From Cristatella mucedo (lineage: Eukaryota; Bryozoa; Phylactolaemata; Cristatellidae): a stretch of 62,000 nucleotides of DNA. The DNA lies in the NCBI GenBank assembly GCA_009760855.2, contig WPIO01000144.1, positions 1 through 62,000 on the forward strand. The letters run 5' to 3'. Shown piece after piece: positions 21,160 to 33,599 of the stretch. The number at the start of each line of letters is the position of its first letter. The stretch's first letter is position 1. The notes beneath the pieces are model-generated. The model did no database searches, was not told the origin of the DNA, and worked only from the letters and a program-made list of their open reading frames with translations. Position numbers and translations under genes: made by a program.

Positions 21160-23900
21160 TGAGTAATAATATTATTGTATTGCAGTTGCACAGCAGATAC
21201 CTCAGTCTTTTTCTAGGAACTTTGCTTGTGATGCAAAGGAACCAGATCGTATTTTTAGTGGTGACATGCTCGACAACGACCTCTCCATATGTTATTGGAT
21301 AACATAGTTGGAGGTGACATTCACTGATTCAACATGTGCTTCATTGTTAGTGGTAGTGCACCTAGTGTCGGCGTTGTTGCGTGATGGGGCAACTGCTACG
21401 TTCACAAAAGACGAGCATTGCTGCAGAGTTTTGCAGCGACTGTAAGCTTCTGATTGCTAATTCCTGTAGGCCAGCATGCAGTGAGTTGCACAAGTCTAGA
21501 CGGGATGTCACTATTGCACGGCACTACTTAGATGTGGTATCTCAGTCTGAACAACTCGAATTTGAGCGATGTTATGTAGCTAAAATTAGGCAGACTTGCT
21601 TATGGACCTGACGTGGTCGTCTAGCAAAAGGTCACTTTGGAATATGATACTTGCGGTTTCAGCAGGAGGTGTGCTGGCAGAGACGACTGTGAGTGTCAGC
21701 CTTTCCAAATTCTTAATTACCCTTGCCTGGCCCTGATCTAGTAAGTTAGTTTTATCATCATTTAATTTAAGCAAATCTGCTGCCAACCATGTGCAGATGT
21801 CATCGATGCATGCCGCAAGGGATTTAGGAGAAATCGACGCCCTCGAAGGCTGGGAGGGATCAAAGCAAAGGTACAACTGAGTGTCATCCACATAGAAGTA
21901 AAAGCGTAGACTGCGCTCCTTAATCACATCGGCAAGGGGAAGGTATACACTGTGAAAATAACCGAATCCACCATGAGCCCTGAGGCACACCATATATCAG
22001 ATGTACTCATGTGATATTTGACTTTTCACAGTAACATCCTGGTGTCTTCCACTGAGACAGAACCTGAACCATTGCAAAGCAGTGTCAGTGGTGCCCAGGC
22101 AAAATAAGGGGCGCTCAAGAGGAACTTGGCGATTGATAGTATCAAAAGCTGCCGATAGATCGTGCGAAACAAGCAGAGATGCTCTACCCATGTCTAGATA
22201 CCTAAGTTGCTCGTTGTACACCCGAAGCTATGCTGACTCTGTGTACTGATTACCTCTCAAGCCATAATGGAACTTACTAGCAAGGTGTGAAGTTTTAATT
22301 AATGAGCGCAGTTGGTCTGCCACGACTCGTTCCAGTGTCTTTGATAGAAATGGTAGAATGGAGAGTAGGCGGTAGTTGCTCAAGTTCTCCTCTCCTAGTA
22401 TCGCTTTCTGAAGTAGTGGCCCGACTACAGTTTTTTTGAAAGATCCTGGGATAATAATAATAATAATAATAGTAATGCACGTGATAAAGCGCCCTCTGGG
22501 AACTCAATCTCTTTCTAGACGCTTTACCCTTGCTGCAAAGGAAACGCGATTGAATGGTGAGTAATATCATGCTTTATAAATAATGTGAATACCATAGTCT
22601 CCAAAGGATTTAAGGTTTGTACGAGGTATTTGTAGACTGTTAGATTCTGAAAAGCAGGTGGTACGATGCTTCGCCTGATGGGAGAGTATATCTGAGATTT
22701 AGGCTGTAGCCAAAGAATGAAGTGACCTAAAAGTGAGCGACAAAACCAGGGACATGACTCGAGACTAATGACATCTTAATGATAATAGTTACGCAGTTAT
22801 GGCAGCAGCAGATCAATGCAACGTAGGACCAGGACAATTGGAATATGGTTCAAAGTACTTGTTGTCTCCTTTGATTGGTATACAAACTTCACAATGAGAT
22901 CATTAGTGATATCCTTGAATGCAAAAACTGAGGTGCTGCAAGGAATCTAGGGACAACATTATAGGGAGGATGGTGCCATCGTGAGGATGGACTCCGTAAT
23001 CTCGACTATGTTTTTATAGAAGCTAGAGTTGGCCTTAGCTAGGATTGATCGGTACGACCTACAGTAATCATCGTATGCCTGTCGATAGAATGTGATTACT
23101 GATCTTTTACAGGCATTTTTAAGCTTGCACTTAATAGACCTAGCTAGTTTACTGTCTGAGGTGAACTACTTGCCGTCTTGAAGAGGGCACTCAATGTGCT
23201 TTGTCAGAGGTGGAAACTCATCGAGCGTATCAGCTAGGGTCGTGTCGTAGCTGCCTACCAGTGATGACTGATCTGAAGGGACTGAGCAGCAGAAGCACGG
23301 CAGATATTATCGCACGGACAGCTTCAATGTCAAGGGTCTTGAGGTTTCGCAATTCACAAGTAATGTTTCAGGAGGAGGAGAAAGACGGCACACATTGTAG
23401 ACAGATTGAGATCTGCATGTGTCATATAAGCAGGTTTTGGTAATAGATGAAGATGACAAAGTGCAGTTGTATGAGAAAATGTGGTCGAGTGTGTGACCCT
23501 TGATGTGAGTGGGCCATGAACATGAACCACAAGAGACAGTGAGTCAGTCAATGTACAAAATTCAGTGCTGAGGCGTCAGATAAGTTATCAAAGTGAATGT
23601 TGAATTCACCCATAACGAGGAAGGATAAATTGCTTGCACACAGAATCGAAACGAGAATAGGGGAATCTGAGATAGAGGATGATTTGGTGCCTGGTTAAGA
23701 TTTGGTACCCCAGACTACTGCCACCATCGGTAGCTTGTTTTCGGGTGAAATCAAGACGATCGATTCGAAAGTCTGCTTTGAGGGTAATTGCGAATGGCTT
23801 GAAGTTGAATTTCAAGCCCACGATAAAAAAATAGCGACTCCACCTCCAGTTCTGATTGATCTAGATGTGTTAAAGAATGAGAGACCAGTCTGGTAGCATA
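21160..23900 (-). mobile_element. LINE-A copy with EN and RT parts, split by a nested LINE-A
   Basis: The minus strand reads from endonuclease (about 23880-23560; 'VYRPP' and 'MGEFNIHFD' regions) through the linker to RT (22221-21590; LLVSHDLSAAFDTINRQVPL and [12 protein letters not shown]) and the 3' tail near 21165. The YADD box is FYVDD here. Numerous frameshifts. A second LINE-A (22452-22748) interrupts it. It sits antisense in intron 3. Confidence 0.82.
22452..22748 (-). mobile_element. Nested LINE-A 3' end with GGGA target duplication
   Basis: Begins with (AAT)n and 'GCACGTGATAAAGCGCCCTC', continues into the C-terminal ORF, and stops at 22748. The host LINE-A reads continuously when it is removed. 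GGGA at 22448-22451 and 22749-22752 would be a 4-bp target duplication. Confidence 0.75.
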
Positions 23901-23999
23901 TTTCATGGTTAGTTTCTGAAGTAAAGATGGGGTGTTGCACAGGCTTGGAACAATTCAAAAATAGCATCCATGTCTAGCCAGATTTTTACTGGTGTTGCA

Positions 24000-24312
24000 G
24001 ATGTCATAATACTAGATAGAGTATTATGACGTTTCATAAAGTGCCTTTCAGCGAAAACAATCTCTTTCTAAGGAGTTTACATTTGTCGCAAATGAAGGAA
24101 TATGACACGGTTAGTGTAGGCATGTTCATTAACTCGAAAAAGAACATGCCTATAGGTGAAATGCACCGGGTTAACATGCTGTAAGAAAAAGGGCATTGGG
24201 AATAGTCTCAGCATTGATTGATATGAATGGAAAATAATTACACGAGGAAGTACTGAAGTATGAGGTACCTTAGTTCTGTTTGCTTAGTCTAGTTCGTTTT
24301 ATGCTGTTAATT
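24000..24312. mobile_element. Two short LINE-A fragments in opposite orientations
   Basis: 24030-24110 is a decayed reversed 3' terminus (ACAATCTCTTTCTAAGGAG). 24215-24312 is a plus-strand RT fragment (ATGAATGGAAAATAATTACA, GAGGTACCTTAG) similar to 15900-16000. Confidence 0.55.
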
Positions 24313-25690
24313 TACTGGTTAGTGGCAGCATGCACAGTGTCAGCACGCATTAGCAAATAAAGGACGAATCACAGGAACCCACTAAATGCTGTCCTAAATA
24401 AGAGTGTTTTTAAGTTCTTTTTAAATTTAGTCTAGTCAAGGGATGTTCGGACGCAAGTCGGGAGAGAGTTCCAGGCTTTAGTCGGGAGGAGAATACGATC
24501 TAAATGCACGATCTCCAGACAATTTAAGGTTTGTATGAGGTATTGGTAGATTATTGGATTCCGAAAAGCTGGTGGTACGATGCTTGGCCTGATGGGGGAG
24601 TAGATCTGAGAGATGGGCTGGAGCCAAAGAATGAAGTGAACTAAAGTGAGAAACAAAGCCTTGAAGTCAATCCGTTTCTTGACTGGGAGCCAGTGCAGGT
24701 CGGCTAGAAGTGGTGTGATGTGGCAACTGCGACGCTAACGACAGACAAGCCCTGCTGCAGAGTCTTGCACCAGCTGCAATCGCCTGATCGCTTACGCCGG
24801 TAGGCAAGTAAGCAGTGAGTTGCAGAAGTCAAGACGGGATGTTACAAATGCATGGACCAACTTTGACGTGGTTTCCTTATCTAAACAAGCCCGAATTTTA
24901 GCAATGCTATGTAGCTGAAAGTAGGCAGACTTGACTGTGGAGCTGATGTGGTCGTCAAACGAGAAGTCACTTTGGAAGATGACACCTAGATTTCGAGCTG
25001 ATTCAACAGGAGATATTCTGGCAGAGCCAATTCTGAGCGTCAGCCTTTCCATTTTGTTAATCACACTGGTTTTGCCCAAAACTAGTAAGTGAAAGCTTAG
25101 ATTGTGCATTTTTATCACATCGGCAAGAGGGAGAGTATAAACCGTGAAAAGAACAAGGCCTAGCACATAGCCCTGAGGTCCCCCATATTTCAGAGGTACC
25201 ACGGATGATCTTTATTCATTCATGCGAGTACTCTGGAGTCTCCCACTGAGATAGGACCTGAACCGCTGCAATGTAGTGCCAATGATCCCAAGACGAGGTG
25301 AGAAGCACTCAAGAAGAGTCAGGTGATCGGTAGTATAAAAAGCTGTCGGAGGATCGAGCAAAACAAGCAGACATACTCTACACATGTCTGCATTAATAAG
25401 TCAGTCAATACACACGTTTCAGTGCTGAAGGCGTCAGATAAGTGATCAAAGTAAATAATGCAATCATATCTATTTCTCTCACACAGAATCGAAATGAAAT
25501 CGGAGAATTCCGAGATAAAGAACAATCCGTTACCTGGTGGGCAATAAACTACTGCCACTATCGGTAGCTTGTTTTAGGGTGAAATCAAAACAATGGATTC
25601 ATAAGAATGATGCAAGGGTACTTCAAATCTCTCGAAGTTGAATTTTGAGGGAGCGATAATAGCTAACCCACTTCCAGTCTTGATTGACCT
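24313..25690 (-). mobile_element. LINE-A copy with internal deletion
   Basis: The minus strand carries the C-terminal ORF (24432-24656), RT thumb (24792-25202, ARNLGVIFQSDFSFDDHIS) and part of the palm. At about 25395 it jumps directly to endonuclease sequence (25398-25690, VVYCPPGN). The region between EN and RT is missing, so the copy suffered an internal deletion or is a join of two fragments. Confidence 0.8.
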
Positions 25691-25799
25691 AGGGATGTGA
25701 AGCATTAATTCACGAATCTTAGCTGCAGCATAACATTAGGAACCCCTTCACTGCCGTATTCTGCTTCTGTCAGCATACCTTCGGGAGCTGTTTTTTTAA

Positions 25800-28700
25800 T
25801 TGCACAGGTCGGGAGGAAGTTCCAGGCTTTGAGAGCAAACGAACTAAATGCACGGTCTCCAAAGGATTTAGGGTTTCGACGAGGTATTTGTAGACTGTTG
25901 GATTCTGAAAAGCAGGTGGTACGATGCTTGGCCTGATGGGGGAGTATATCTGAGAGATATGCTGGAGCCAAAGAATGAAGGGACCTAAAAGTGAGCGACA
26001 AAACCTTGAAGTCAATCCGTTGCTTGACTGGTAGCCAGTGCAGGTCGGCGAGAAGTGGAGCAATGTGGCAACAGCTACGCTCACGACAGACAAGCCTAGC
26101 TGCCGAGTTTTGCACCAGCTGCAATCGCCTGATCGCACATGTTGCTGGGCCCGTAAGCAGTGAGTTGCAGAAGTCGAGACGGGATGTCAGGAATGCATTG
26201 ACCAACTTGGACGTGGTATCCTTATCTTAACAAGCCCGAATTTTAGCAATGTTATGAAGCTGAAAATAGGCAGATTTGACTGTGGTGCTGATATGGTCGT
26301 CTAACGACAGGTCGCTTTGGAATATGACGCCTAGATTTCGAGCTAATTCGACAGGTGACATGCAGGCAAAGCCAATTTTAAGAGTCAGCATTTCCAATCT
26401 CTGAATCACACTGGGTTTGCCCATAACTAGTAAGTTAGTTGTACCATCGTTTAGTTTTAGAAAATTTGCTGCCATCCATGTGCGGATGTCATTAATGTAT
26501 GCAGCAAGTGAGTTGAGAGAATTTTAGGTGCTCGAAGGCTGGAAGGGATCACAGCAAAGGTACAACTGAGTGTCATCTGCAAAGAACAGAAAGCCTAGAT
26601 TGTGCTTGGCAATAACATCAGTAAGAGGGAGAGTATGAACCGTGAAAAGAACCGGACATAGGACGGAAACCTGAGGTAGTCAATATTTTAGAGGTACTTC
26701 AGATGATCTTTGTCCATTCAAGTCAATACTCTGGAGTCTCCCACTGAGATAGGACCTTAACCACTGCAGAGCAGTGCCAGTGATGTGCAGGCGAGATGAG
26801 ATGCACTCTAGAAGAACTAAGTGATCGATGTCATCAAAAGCTGCCGAAACATCGAGTAAAACAAGCAGAGACACTCTACCCATGTCTGCATTCCTAAGTA
26901 GGTCGTTGTATACCCTAAGCAATGCTTACCCTGTGGAGTGATTAGCTCTAAAGCCAGACTGGAACGTACTAGCTAGATTTGAGGTTTCGATATATAAGTT
27001 CAGCTGGTCTGCTATGACCAGTTCCTGTGTCTTCGATCGGAATGATAGAAGTGAGACTGGGCGGTAGCTTCGAAAGTTCTCTTGGTGTAGTGTCACTTTC
27101 TTGAGAAGTGGCCTGACTACAGCTTTATGGAAAGGCGCTGGGACATGATCTAAGGCTAATGACATACTAATGATGTTAGTTATGCATGGCAGCAGCAGAT
27201 TCATGCAACGTAGGAGCAGAACAGTGGGAATAGGGTCTAGAGGACTTGTTGTCCTCTTTGATTGAGATACGAACTTTAGGACCAGATCACTAGTGACCTG
27301 CTGAAATGCAGACATTGAGGTGCAGCCAAGAAGCGAGGAATAGCATTCTAGTGGGGAGGTTGTCATCGCTGATATGGATTCCCTGATCTTGTCTATCTTC
27401 TGCACAAAGAATCAAGAGAAGCCATAGGCTAGATTAACACAAGCATCATCAGATAACGAGCTAATCTAGGAATGGTTGAGGGGATGGTTTATTGTCAATA
27501 TCAGCATTTTTGGATTGATCATCTGTGATTCAACAATGTTTCTATAGAAGCTCGACTTGGCCTTTGGTAGGATCGATTGGTACAACCTACAGTGGTCTTG
27601 GTATGTCTGTCGATGGACAGTTAGTCCGGATGTTTTGTAAGCTTTTTCAATCTTTCCTTTAGTAGACCTGGCTATTGTAATGTCTGTGGTAAACCACAGG
27701 CCGTCTGGGTAGGGGGCGCACAGGGAGCTTTGTCAGAGGTGCAAACTCGACGAGCGTGTTAGCTAGTGTCGTGTTGTAGCTATCTACCAATGATGACAGA
27801 TCGGAGGGAGGACTGAGCAGCAGAGGTGAAGCAGATATTCTTGCACGGACAGCATCAATGTCAAGGGTCTTGAGTTTTCGCGATTCACAGGTTATTTTAG
27901 TGGAGGATGTGGGCACACACTTTGGATTTAATGCGATCTGCATGTGATCAGATAAGCACGATTTGTTAATAACTGGTGATGACAAAGTGCAGTTGCATGA
28001 GAAAATCTGGTCAAGTTTTTGACTCTTGATGTGGGAAGGGCCATGCACATGAGCCACAAGAGGCAATGGGTCAGTCAATGCAGGAATTCTGTGATGAAAG
28101 CGTCAGATAAGGTATCAAAGTGAACGTTGAAATCACCCATAACGCGGAAGGATCGATTTCTTGCACACAGAATCGAAATGAGATCAGAGAAATCTGAGAT
28201 AAAGGAGGATTTGGTACTTGGTGGGCGATACACTACTGCCACTATCGGTAGCTTGTTTTCGGGTGAGACTAAGACAATTGATTCAAAAGACTGCTTCGAG
28301 GGTACTGCGTATGGCTTGAAGTTGAATTTCGTGCACGGCACGATAATAGCAACTCCACCTCCAGTTTTGATTGATCTAGGGGCGTGAAAGAACGAGAAAC
28401 CAGATGGAGTAGCGTTTTTAATTGTCAGGAAGAATATTGATTTCAGCCAAGTTTCAGTTAAGGCTAGCAGGTCAATACCATTTTCAGAAATAACGTAGCT
28501 TATTACTAGAGGTTTATTGCACATTGAGCAAGGATTCCAAAGGCAAGCATTAAGTCTGGCCGATGGAGTTACAGCAGGCCTAATGACCACTAAGTTAGAG
28601 TGATTTACAGTGAAGCATGTGGGTGAGTGTGCTGAGCGGTTCGAGACAATGCTAGGAATACCAAACGAGCCGGTACACTGGTCGCAGTTCCAGCCCAATG

Positions 28701-28945
28701 AGAGGCTTCTGAGGAGGCGCCTCCGGCCACCATGGCGGCTACAGGGTGCTTTTCTTTTGTTAATGCATAGTTCATGAATCTTAGCAACAACATTAATATC
28801 TAGGAATGCATTTGATCTACGATGACGAAGCGATAGCAGCTGCTGACGATCATAACTAACAAGCAGGTTACTAGCAGCCGGCGTAGCTAAGCGAGCTGCC
28901 GGCTTGAGTGACGAAGCAGCCCGAAGCAATAACTGTTTAGATGTC
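25800..28945 (-). mobile_element. LINE-A copy, longest antisense copy (EN through RT)
   Basis: About 3.1 kb on the minus strand. 28929-28078 encodes an N-terminal region and an APE-type endonuclease: LNACLWNPCS, LLALTETWL (catalytic E), GGGVAIIV, VVYRPP and MGDFNVHFD. 28078-27659 continues to the SDHMQI motif. RT lies at 27405-26226 (LVLLDVSAAFDDIDHLVLLE) and the thumb/C-terminal region at 26205-25770. The conserved C-terminal ORF is present but the 3' UTR and tail are missing. Several frameshifts and stops show it is inactive. It extends further 5' than any other copy and so best defines the N-terminus of the family. Confidence 0.88.
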
Positions 28946-29040
28946 CATAAGCACGTAATTTCTTAGGTGCTATGGTCAAATAACAATCAGAATAACTTTA
29001 AACAGATCTCAGCTGTATCGTTTCCATTCGTTTCTATATA

Positions 29041-29975
29041 CGATATTTGCAAGAACTTCGGTTTTTGGAAGAATTCTGCAACGAACACGAACGCACGTTA
29101 GAGCGTTCTATGTCAAGAGGCAAGAGCTTTGCTCTTCAAATAGGGGATGCTGTTGTGCGACCATCACCACGTGCTCAAAATTTAAGTGTCCTTTTCGACA
29201 GCTGTCTCAATTTTAAAAGCTTTCCTCCGGAGACTGCTGCTACAGCTAGCCACCACGTTCGATTCCTATCCAAAATTAGGAGCTGTCTCCCACCATTGCT
29301 TGTTAAAATATTAATGTGTTCCTGAGTTCTGTCTCGGCTTGATTATTGTTATTTCCTTTTGGCTGGGCTACCAAAGAAAGCAACTAGGCCACAGCAGCTG
29401 ACTATGAATATGGTTTCAAGGCTAGTCTTCAAGTCCACGAGGTTTGAGCATGTGTCTCCTATGCTAAAAGAGCCAGGATGAATGCAGGCTGAGCAACGAA
29501 TATAGAGCGAAGTTCTTAGGCTGACCGACAAGTCCCGACACGGCTTGGCTCTATCGTAGCTAGCTGAATTGCTGAGCCAGTTTATGCCTCTTCGAGCCCT
29601 CAGGTCCTGTGTGGAGAAACAATTAGCTATTCCATTCCACTGCTTAAAGACCGTTGGCGACGGAAGCTTTAGCTTTGCAGGTCCTAGACTGTGGAGCTAG
29701 CTTACACCATTCTTAGGCAACGACAACTACTCTCCTGCTGCAGACCATGGCTCATCTTTTTCAGCGGTCCTGAGCTACTACTTGCATGCTACTCACTACC
29801 TCAACTGCTCACCGGACTCTGATATGCTTCCCACTCTCTCTTTGTTGCGTGACACGAAGTCTGTTGGGTACCGAATTCTTACCGAAAGCCGCTTAGACTT
29901 GAAGTGAGCTATACAAAACTCTCCCGGTAACACTCATATAGTCTTTATGACTTTGTGGAGCAACAGATACATTAC
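29041..29975 (+). mobile_element. LINE-B 3' half
   Basis: Open from 29047 to 29322 (QIGDAVVRPSPRAQNLSVLF, then SFPPETAATASHHVRFLSKI). It continues in other frames with the SRLDYC, A-x-R-L-V-F-K, LGWLPVEQRI-like and SAGPRLWN C-terminal motifs, then the 3' UTR to the TACATTACAT end. It is homologous to 46095-46745, with multiple frameshifts. Confidence 0.8.
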
Positions 29976-30700
29976 ATGAGGATGTTATCAATAATGTAGC
30001 AATGGAGTTGTGAGAATCTGACTTGCTGGAGGGCTGAGAGGAATCAAAGCAAATGTGTAACTGAGTGTGCCTGCATAGAAGTGAAAGCCGAGATTATACT
30101 TGCCAATCACATCTGCAAGAGGGAGACTATAAACCGTAAAAATAACGGGACCGAGCACAGATCCGGTGGCTCCCGCCTTTTAAAGGTTAATCTTCGAATG
30201 ATCGTGTCCATTGTCATTAATACCCTAGAGTCTCCCTCTGAGATAGCACCTAAACCATTGCTAGGCAGTGTCGGTGAGGTCTAGGCGAGATGGGGAGTGC
30301 TCAAGAAGGATATGGGGATCGATTGTTCCAAAGTCTGCTAGAAAGATCGAGCAAAACAAGCAGAGAGACTCTACCCGTGTCTGCATTCTTAAGTAGGTCG
30401 TTGTATACCCAAAGCCGTACTGATTCTGCGGATTGATTACCTCTAAAGCCAGACTGGAACTTAACAGCAAGGTTTGAAGTTTTTATATATGAGTTCTGCT
30501 GGTCTGCCACGACTCGTTCCAGCGTCTTTTATAGGAATGGTTGATGGGAGAATGGGCGAAAGTTGCTCAATTTCTCTTGTTCTAGCTTTGCTTTCTTTAG
30601 TAGTAGTCGGATCGCAGCCTTTTTGAAAGTTCTCGTGACAGAACCTGAGGCTAATGCCATATTTGTGATGTTAGTAAAAATAAGGATACAGAGGACACTA
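29976..30700 (-). mobile_element. LINE-A RT fragment
   Basis: The minus strand gives fingers (SFKKAAIRLLLKKA-type, 30529-30729), NLAVKFQSGFRGNQS (30301-30510) and LLVLLDLSS, then decayed palm sequence with a Y-A-D-like region to 29976. It directly abuts the LINE-B end. Confidence 0.8.
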
Positions 30701-31004
30701 AGAACTTTTATTGAGCTCCGGGACAACACAATTTACAGATTTAACAATTCACACTAAAACCGACCTAAATAGTCAGGCCAGAACCAGTTTGCGAGAATAA
30801 CAAATCTATGGGATGACTCACGAGCTCATTTCGATCCATGCCGGCGTTGTCTGTTAACGGTTGGCGTTGTCTGACAACCCCAAGCGGCAGGGTTTTCACA
30901 GGGTTATGCTTCACCAAAATAGCACGTAATAATTCTTCTCACGTTTTAGTTACTTATGTTCTTAAAAATTAAAAAAACTTGCTCGTGGTTGGATTAAATA
31001 CAGG
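30701..31004 (+). other. Intron 3, unassigned
   Basis: Short spacer with no identified feature. Confidence 0.3.
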
Positions 31005-31155
31005 CCAGTACAGCTCCTTTCCTAAACGGAAGTTAGGAGCATCGTCGAGAGCAGCCTATATGCAGGTGTGGTCGGCTTCTAATGAGGCGTGGACACAGGT
31101 TGATTACCCACTGGTGAACGGATGGTGGATTCACCGTCGGGGTCGGCCAATGTAC
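31005..31155 (-). repeat. Repeat C, copy 1 (inverted)
   Basis: 'GTCGGCTTCTAATGAGGCGT' and 'GATGGTGGATTCACCGTCGG' are the reverse complement of the two direct copies at 33600-33800 and 34447-34660. Its identity is unknown. Confidence 0.65.
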
Positions 31156-31194
31156 AATGCGGGCCAATGTCGTTCTTTTGCTAGCGGCTGAATA

Positions 31195-32330
31195 AAAGAA
31201 GTAAATACAGAAAGTAAATACATGTTATACAGAAGTAAATAATTCAGAAATATAGTTAACCGGTGCTTGGTAAGTTTTCGGTCACACATTGAAACGATAT
31301 ACCTTTAAATACCACCCTGTCCCAGAGGTCAATTGCCCTGAACTCATGTTTCCAGTCCTGGACGCTGGTTATGCCGGCCTCGCATTGTGGCGATTCGGCA
31401 AGTCACCCCGTTCATTGTTTATCGAATTCACTTCCAATCTAGCCCTACGAGAAGACCTGAAGAGTATACCGTTTATTAAAGATCAAGTTAAGGCAGGTGG
31501 ACCCGTGAACCGATGGCCAAACCGTTGGTTACGGTTTCCTGTTACTTCCTGGTCTGAATTGGAGAGGCTGCCGCTGCTGCAGCCGCTAAGGGAGAGTTGC
31601 CCACGCGACCGAGCTATAATCAAGACCGAGATAGAGCCGGAAGGGTGGGCAGCAGCTGCCTATGCAATTCTCTCGTGCGCTTTAATAATCTTAACCAATT
31701 TACACCTCACTTATTAGCAGGAAATTGTGCTGCTGGAAGATCTTGGGTCAGTTAGCAGGTCTGGCTATCGTTTTTTATTGAAACGTGAACGAGTACGGGC
31801 CTGTTGATTCGTCAACTCTTCTTGCAGCTGGCACAAGGACTGTTGATAAGCTGGTCTCACGGGATCACATTCTTCAGCTTAAAGACCGTTTGAGACTTAA
31901 GTGTGTGTCCTACAAAACCTAGACTGTGCAACTCACATCCAAAACGCACTACCTCAAGTGCTATCACGACTCAACAATGCTTCCTACTTCTTCTTCGTTT
32001 TATGAGATAAAGTCTGATGACTACCGAATGCTTTGCAAATGCTGTTTTGACTTGGAATGCACTATGCAAAGCCCATCTTCTTTACATACACTTTCGCTTG
32101 GTGGCTTAATGAACTTATTGGCTGAGCTACATTACATTACGGAGTCACTCAGTTGTCTTGACGATGCAGATGTTCAGAATAATTGGATAAACATATAGCC
32201 AACCAGTTAAAAAAAAATTAGTTGAGATTTTGTTTCCCGATGTCGTGTCACGAAATGCTATAACTATGTATTCAGGCCCACATTCGTCAGTTGCATGTCT
32301 GGTTAATGAACTGGATTAACAGCTATCAGG
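31195..32330 (+). repeat. Unknown dispersed repeat, copy 1, with a 142-codon open frame
   Basis: Matches 35290-36900 in the same orientation. It starts at 'CTGAATAAA(A)GAAGTAAATA' and contains an open frame at 31289-31714 (YHPVPEVNCPELMFPVLDAG, then NRWPNRWLRFPV) that is broken in the other copy. The last part (about 31800-32190) is a diverged LINE-B 3' end. I do not recognise the encoded sequence. An LTR-type or unclassified element are both possible. Confidence 0.55.
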
Positions 32331-33589
32331 TATTATTTAGCTAGATTCCTTCAGGGACCATACCGTTATTTCATACGCTTCCAAAGCCTGGATCTCAATC
32401 CCAACTTACGTCAGAGCGTCTAATAATTTTGCATTTAAAGTAGAGGTAAGAAAGGACTCGCTTATCATAGCATCTATTGGGGTCTTGAAGTTTGTCCTTG
32501 GTGCTTACGCCCAGCCGGGGTCGGCCGGCTTCAGCCCAAGGTTACCTAGAGAGCCAGGCGGAGCAGCCATGCACCTTGGTGGGAGGTCATTATTCGCCAG
32601 TGTGTCCAGTAGAGGTCACGATTAGCCTCCAGTTTTTACGTGCTGGAGTAGGCAGGCCAGGCGGTGCTACTTCTTGCAACTACTCCCAGCCCGAGAGAAC
32701 GGCTTCGTGCGACTCCAATGCCAGTGTGGATCTTTGCCTAACTTCTTCGTAATAGCTTCGGGTATTCTGCTATTCTGGTGTTGTGGCATTCAGCAATACA
32801 ACTATTACATTCGTCTCTGATCTCAGGAACACTCACATAAACCACGGCTTTAATAATGATGCGCCAGGTGAGCAAGACTCTCCAGCCAAAATTGAAGCAC
32901 AACACGACCGTGCAGTAACTGCATACAAATTGGCATTAGTCAGCCAGTCCTGGCGAGTGGCTAAACAGTACATGCCGTCATCCTAGCCAGGTTGGCTACT
33001 GTCTTATTATCTAGCAAGAGGCTAGGTAGCTGCATCTCGGAGGAAATGGGTGATAACATGGTCTGTGCGAATCTGCAGGCTATGTATGACAACAGCTTCT
33101 CCTTATTGTCTAGCCATGCAACTTTCCTCTGTGCCACCAGTCTACGACCTGGTACAATTCTCTAATGCTGAAATCGTCTCAAACACCTCTCGAAGTTCCC
33201 TGGCATTCGTTCTAACGACAGCTGCTGTATCGTTATTCTCAGTGGACGTCTTCCGGCCAGCAACCAGTGCTGCCTCGCCAGCCACCCGTGTGGCAGGTGC
33301 ATTCAGCCTTGTTTTTTTTACGAGTGCTTCGCAAGTCAATGGTGCCGAGGCACAATTCGGCACACTGGCCTGCACAGCGTCTCTGGATTCAGTTTCTCCA
33401 TAGTCCAGCTCCACGTTTCAAACCAATGGCCCGTCGCAGCTCTGCACCTCAACTTCTTGCCCCAGTTCGCTCGTCGTCTCCACCCGTAGCACAGGCGCCA
33501 CGAGTTTCTGCCACTTGCATACCTTCTCCTTCGGCCGCTCGGGAGGCACACGGCATGCCTGGTTGACGGTGTCCGAGAGAACACGGCTC
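32331..33589. other. GC-rich stretch in intron 3, no supported gene
   Basis: Richer in G+C and CpG than its surroundings. Overlapping open frames occur on both strands (for example minus 33142-33414, and plus 33050-33403). None shows a recognisable domain, and the high GC content itself lengthens chance frames. Confidence 0.35.
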
Positions 33590-33599
33590 CCCTGGGCCT

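Noticed and set aside
32492-32752. 86-codon + strand frame
   Set aside because: Lies in the GC-rich island, with no domain and no phase-compatible splice sites linking it to the CARD-LRR gene.
33142-33414. Minus-strand 90-codon frame as a gag-like or host gene
   Set aside because: GC-rich composition lengthens frames on both strands here; there is no zinc knuckle, protease or other motif and no continuation.
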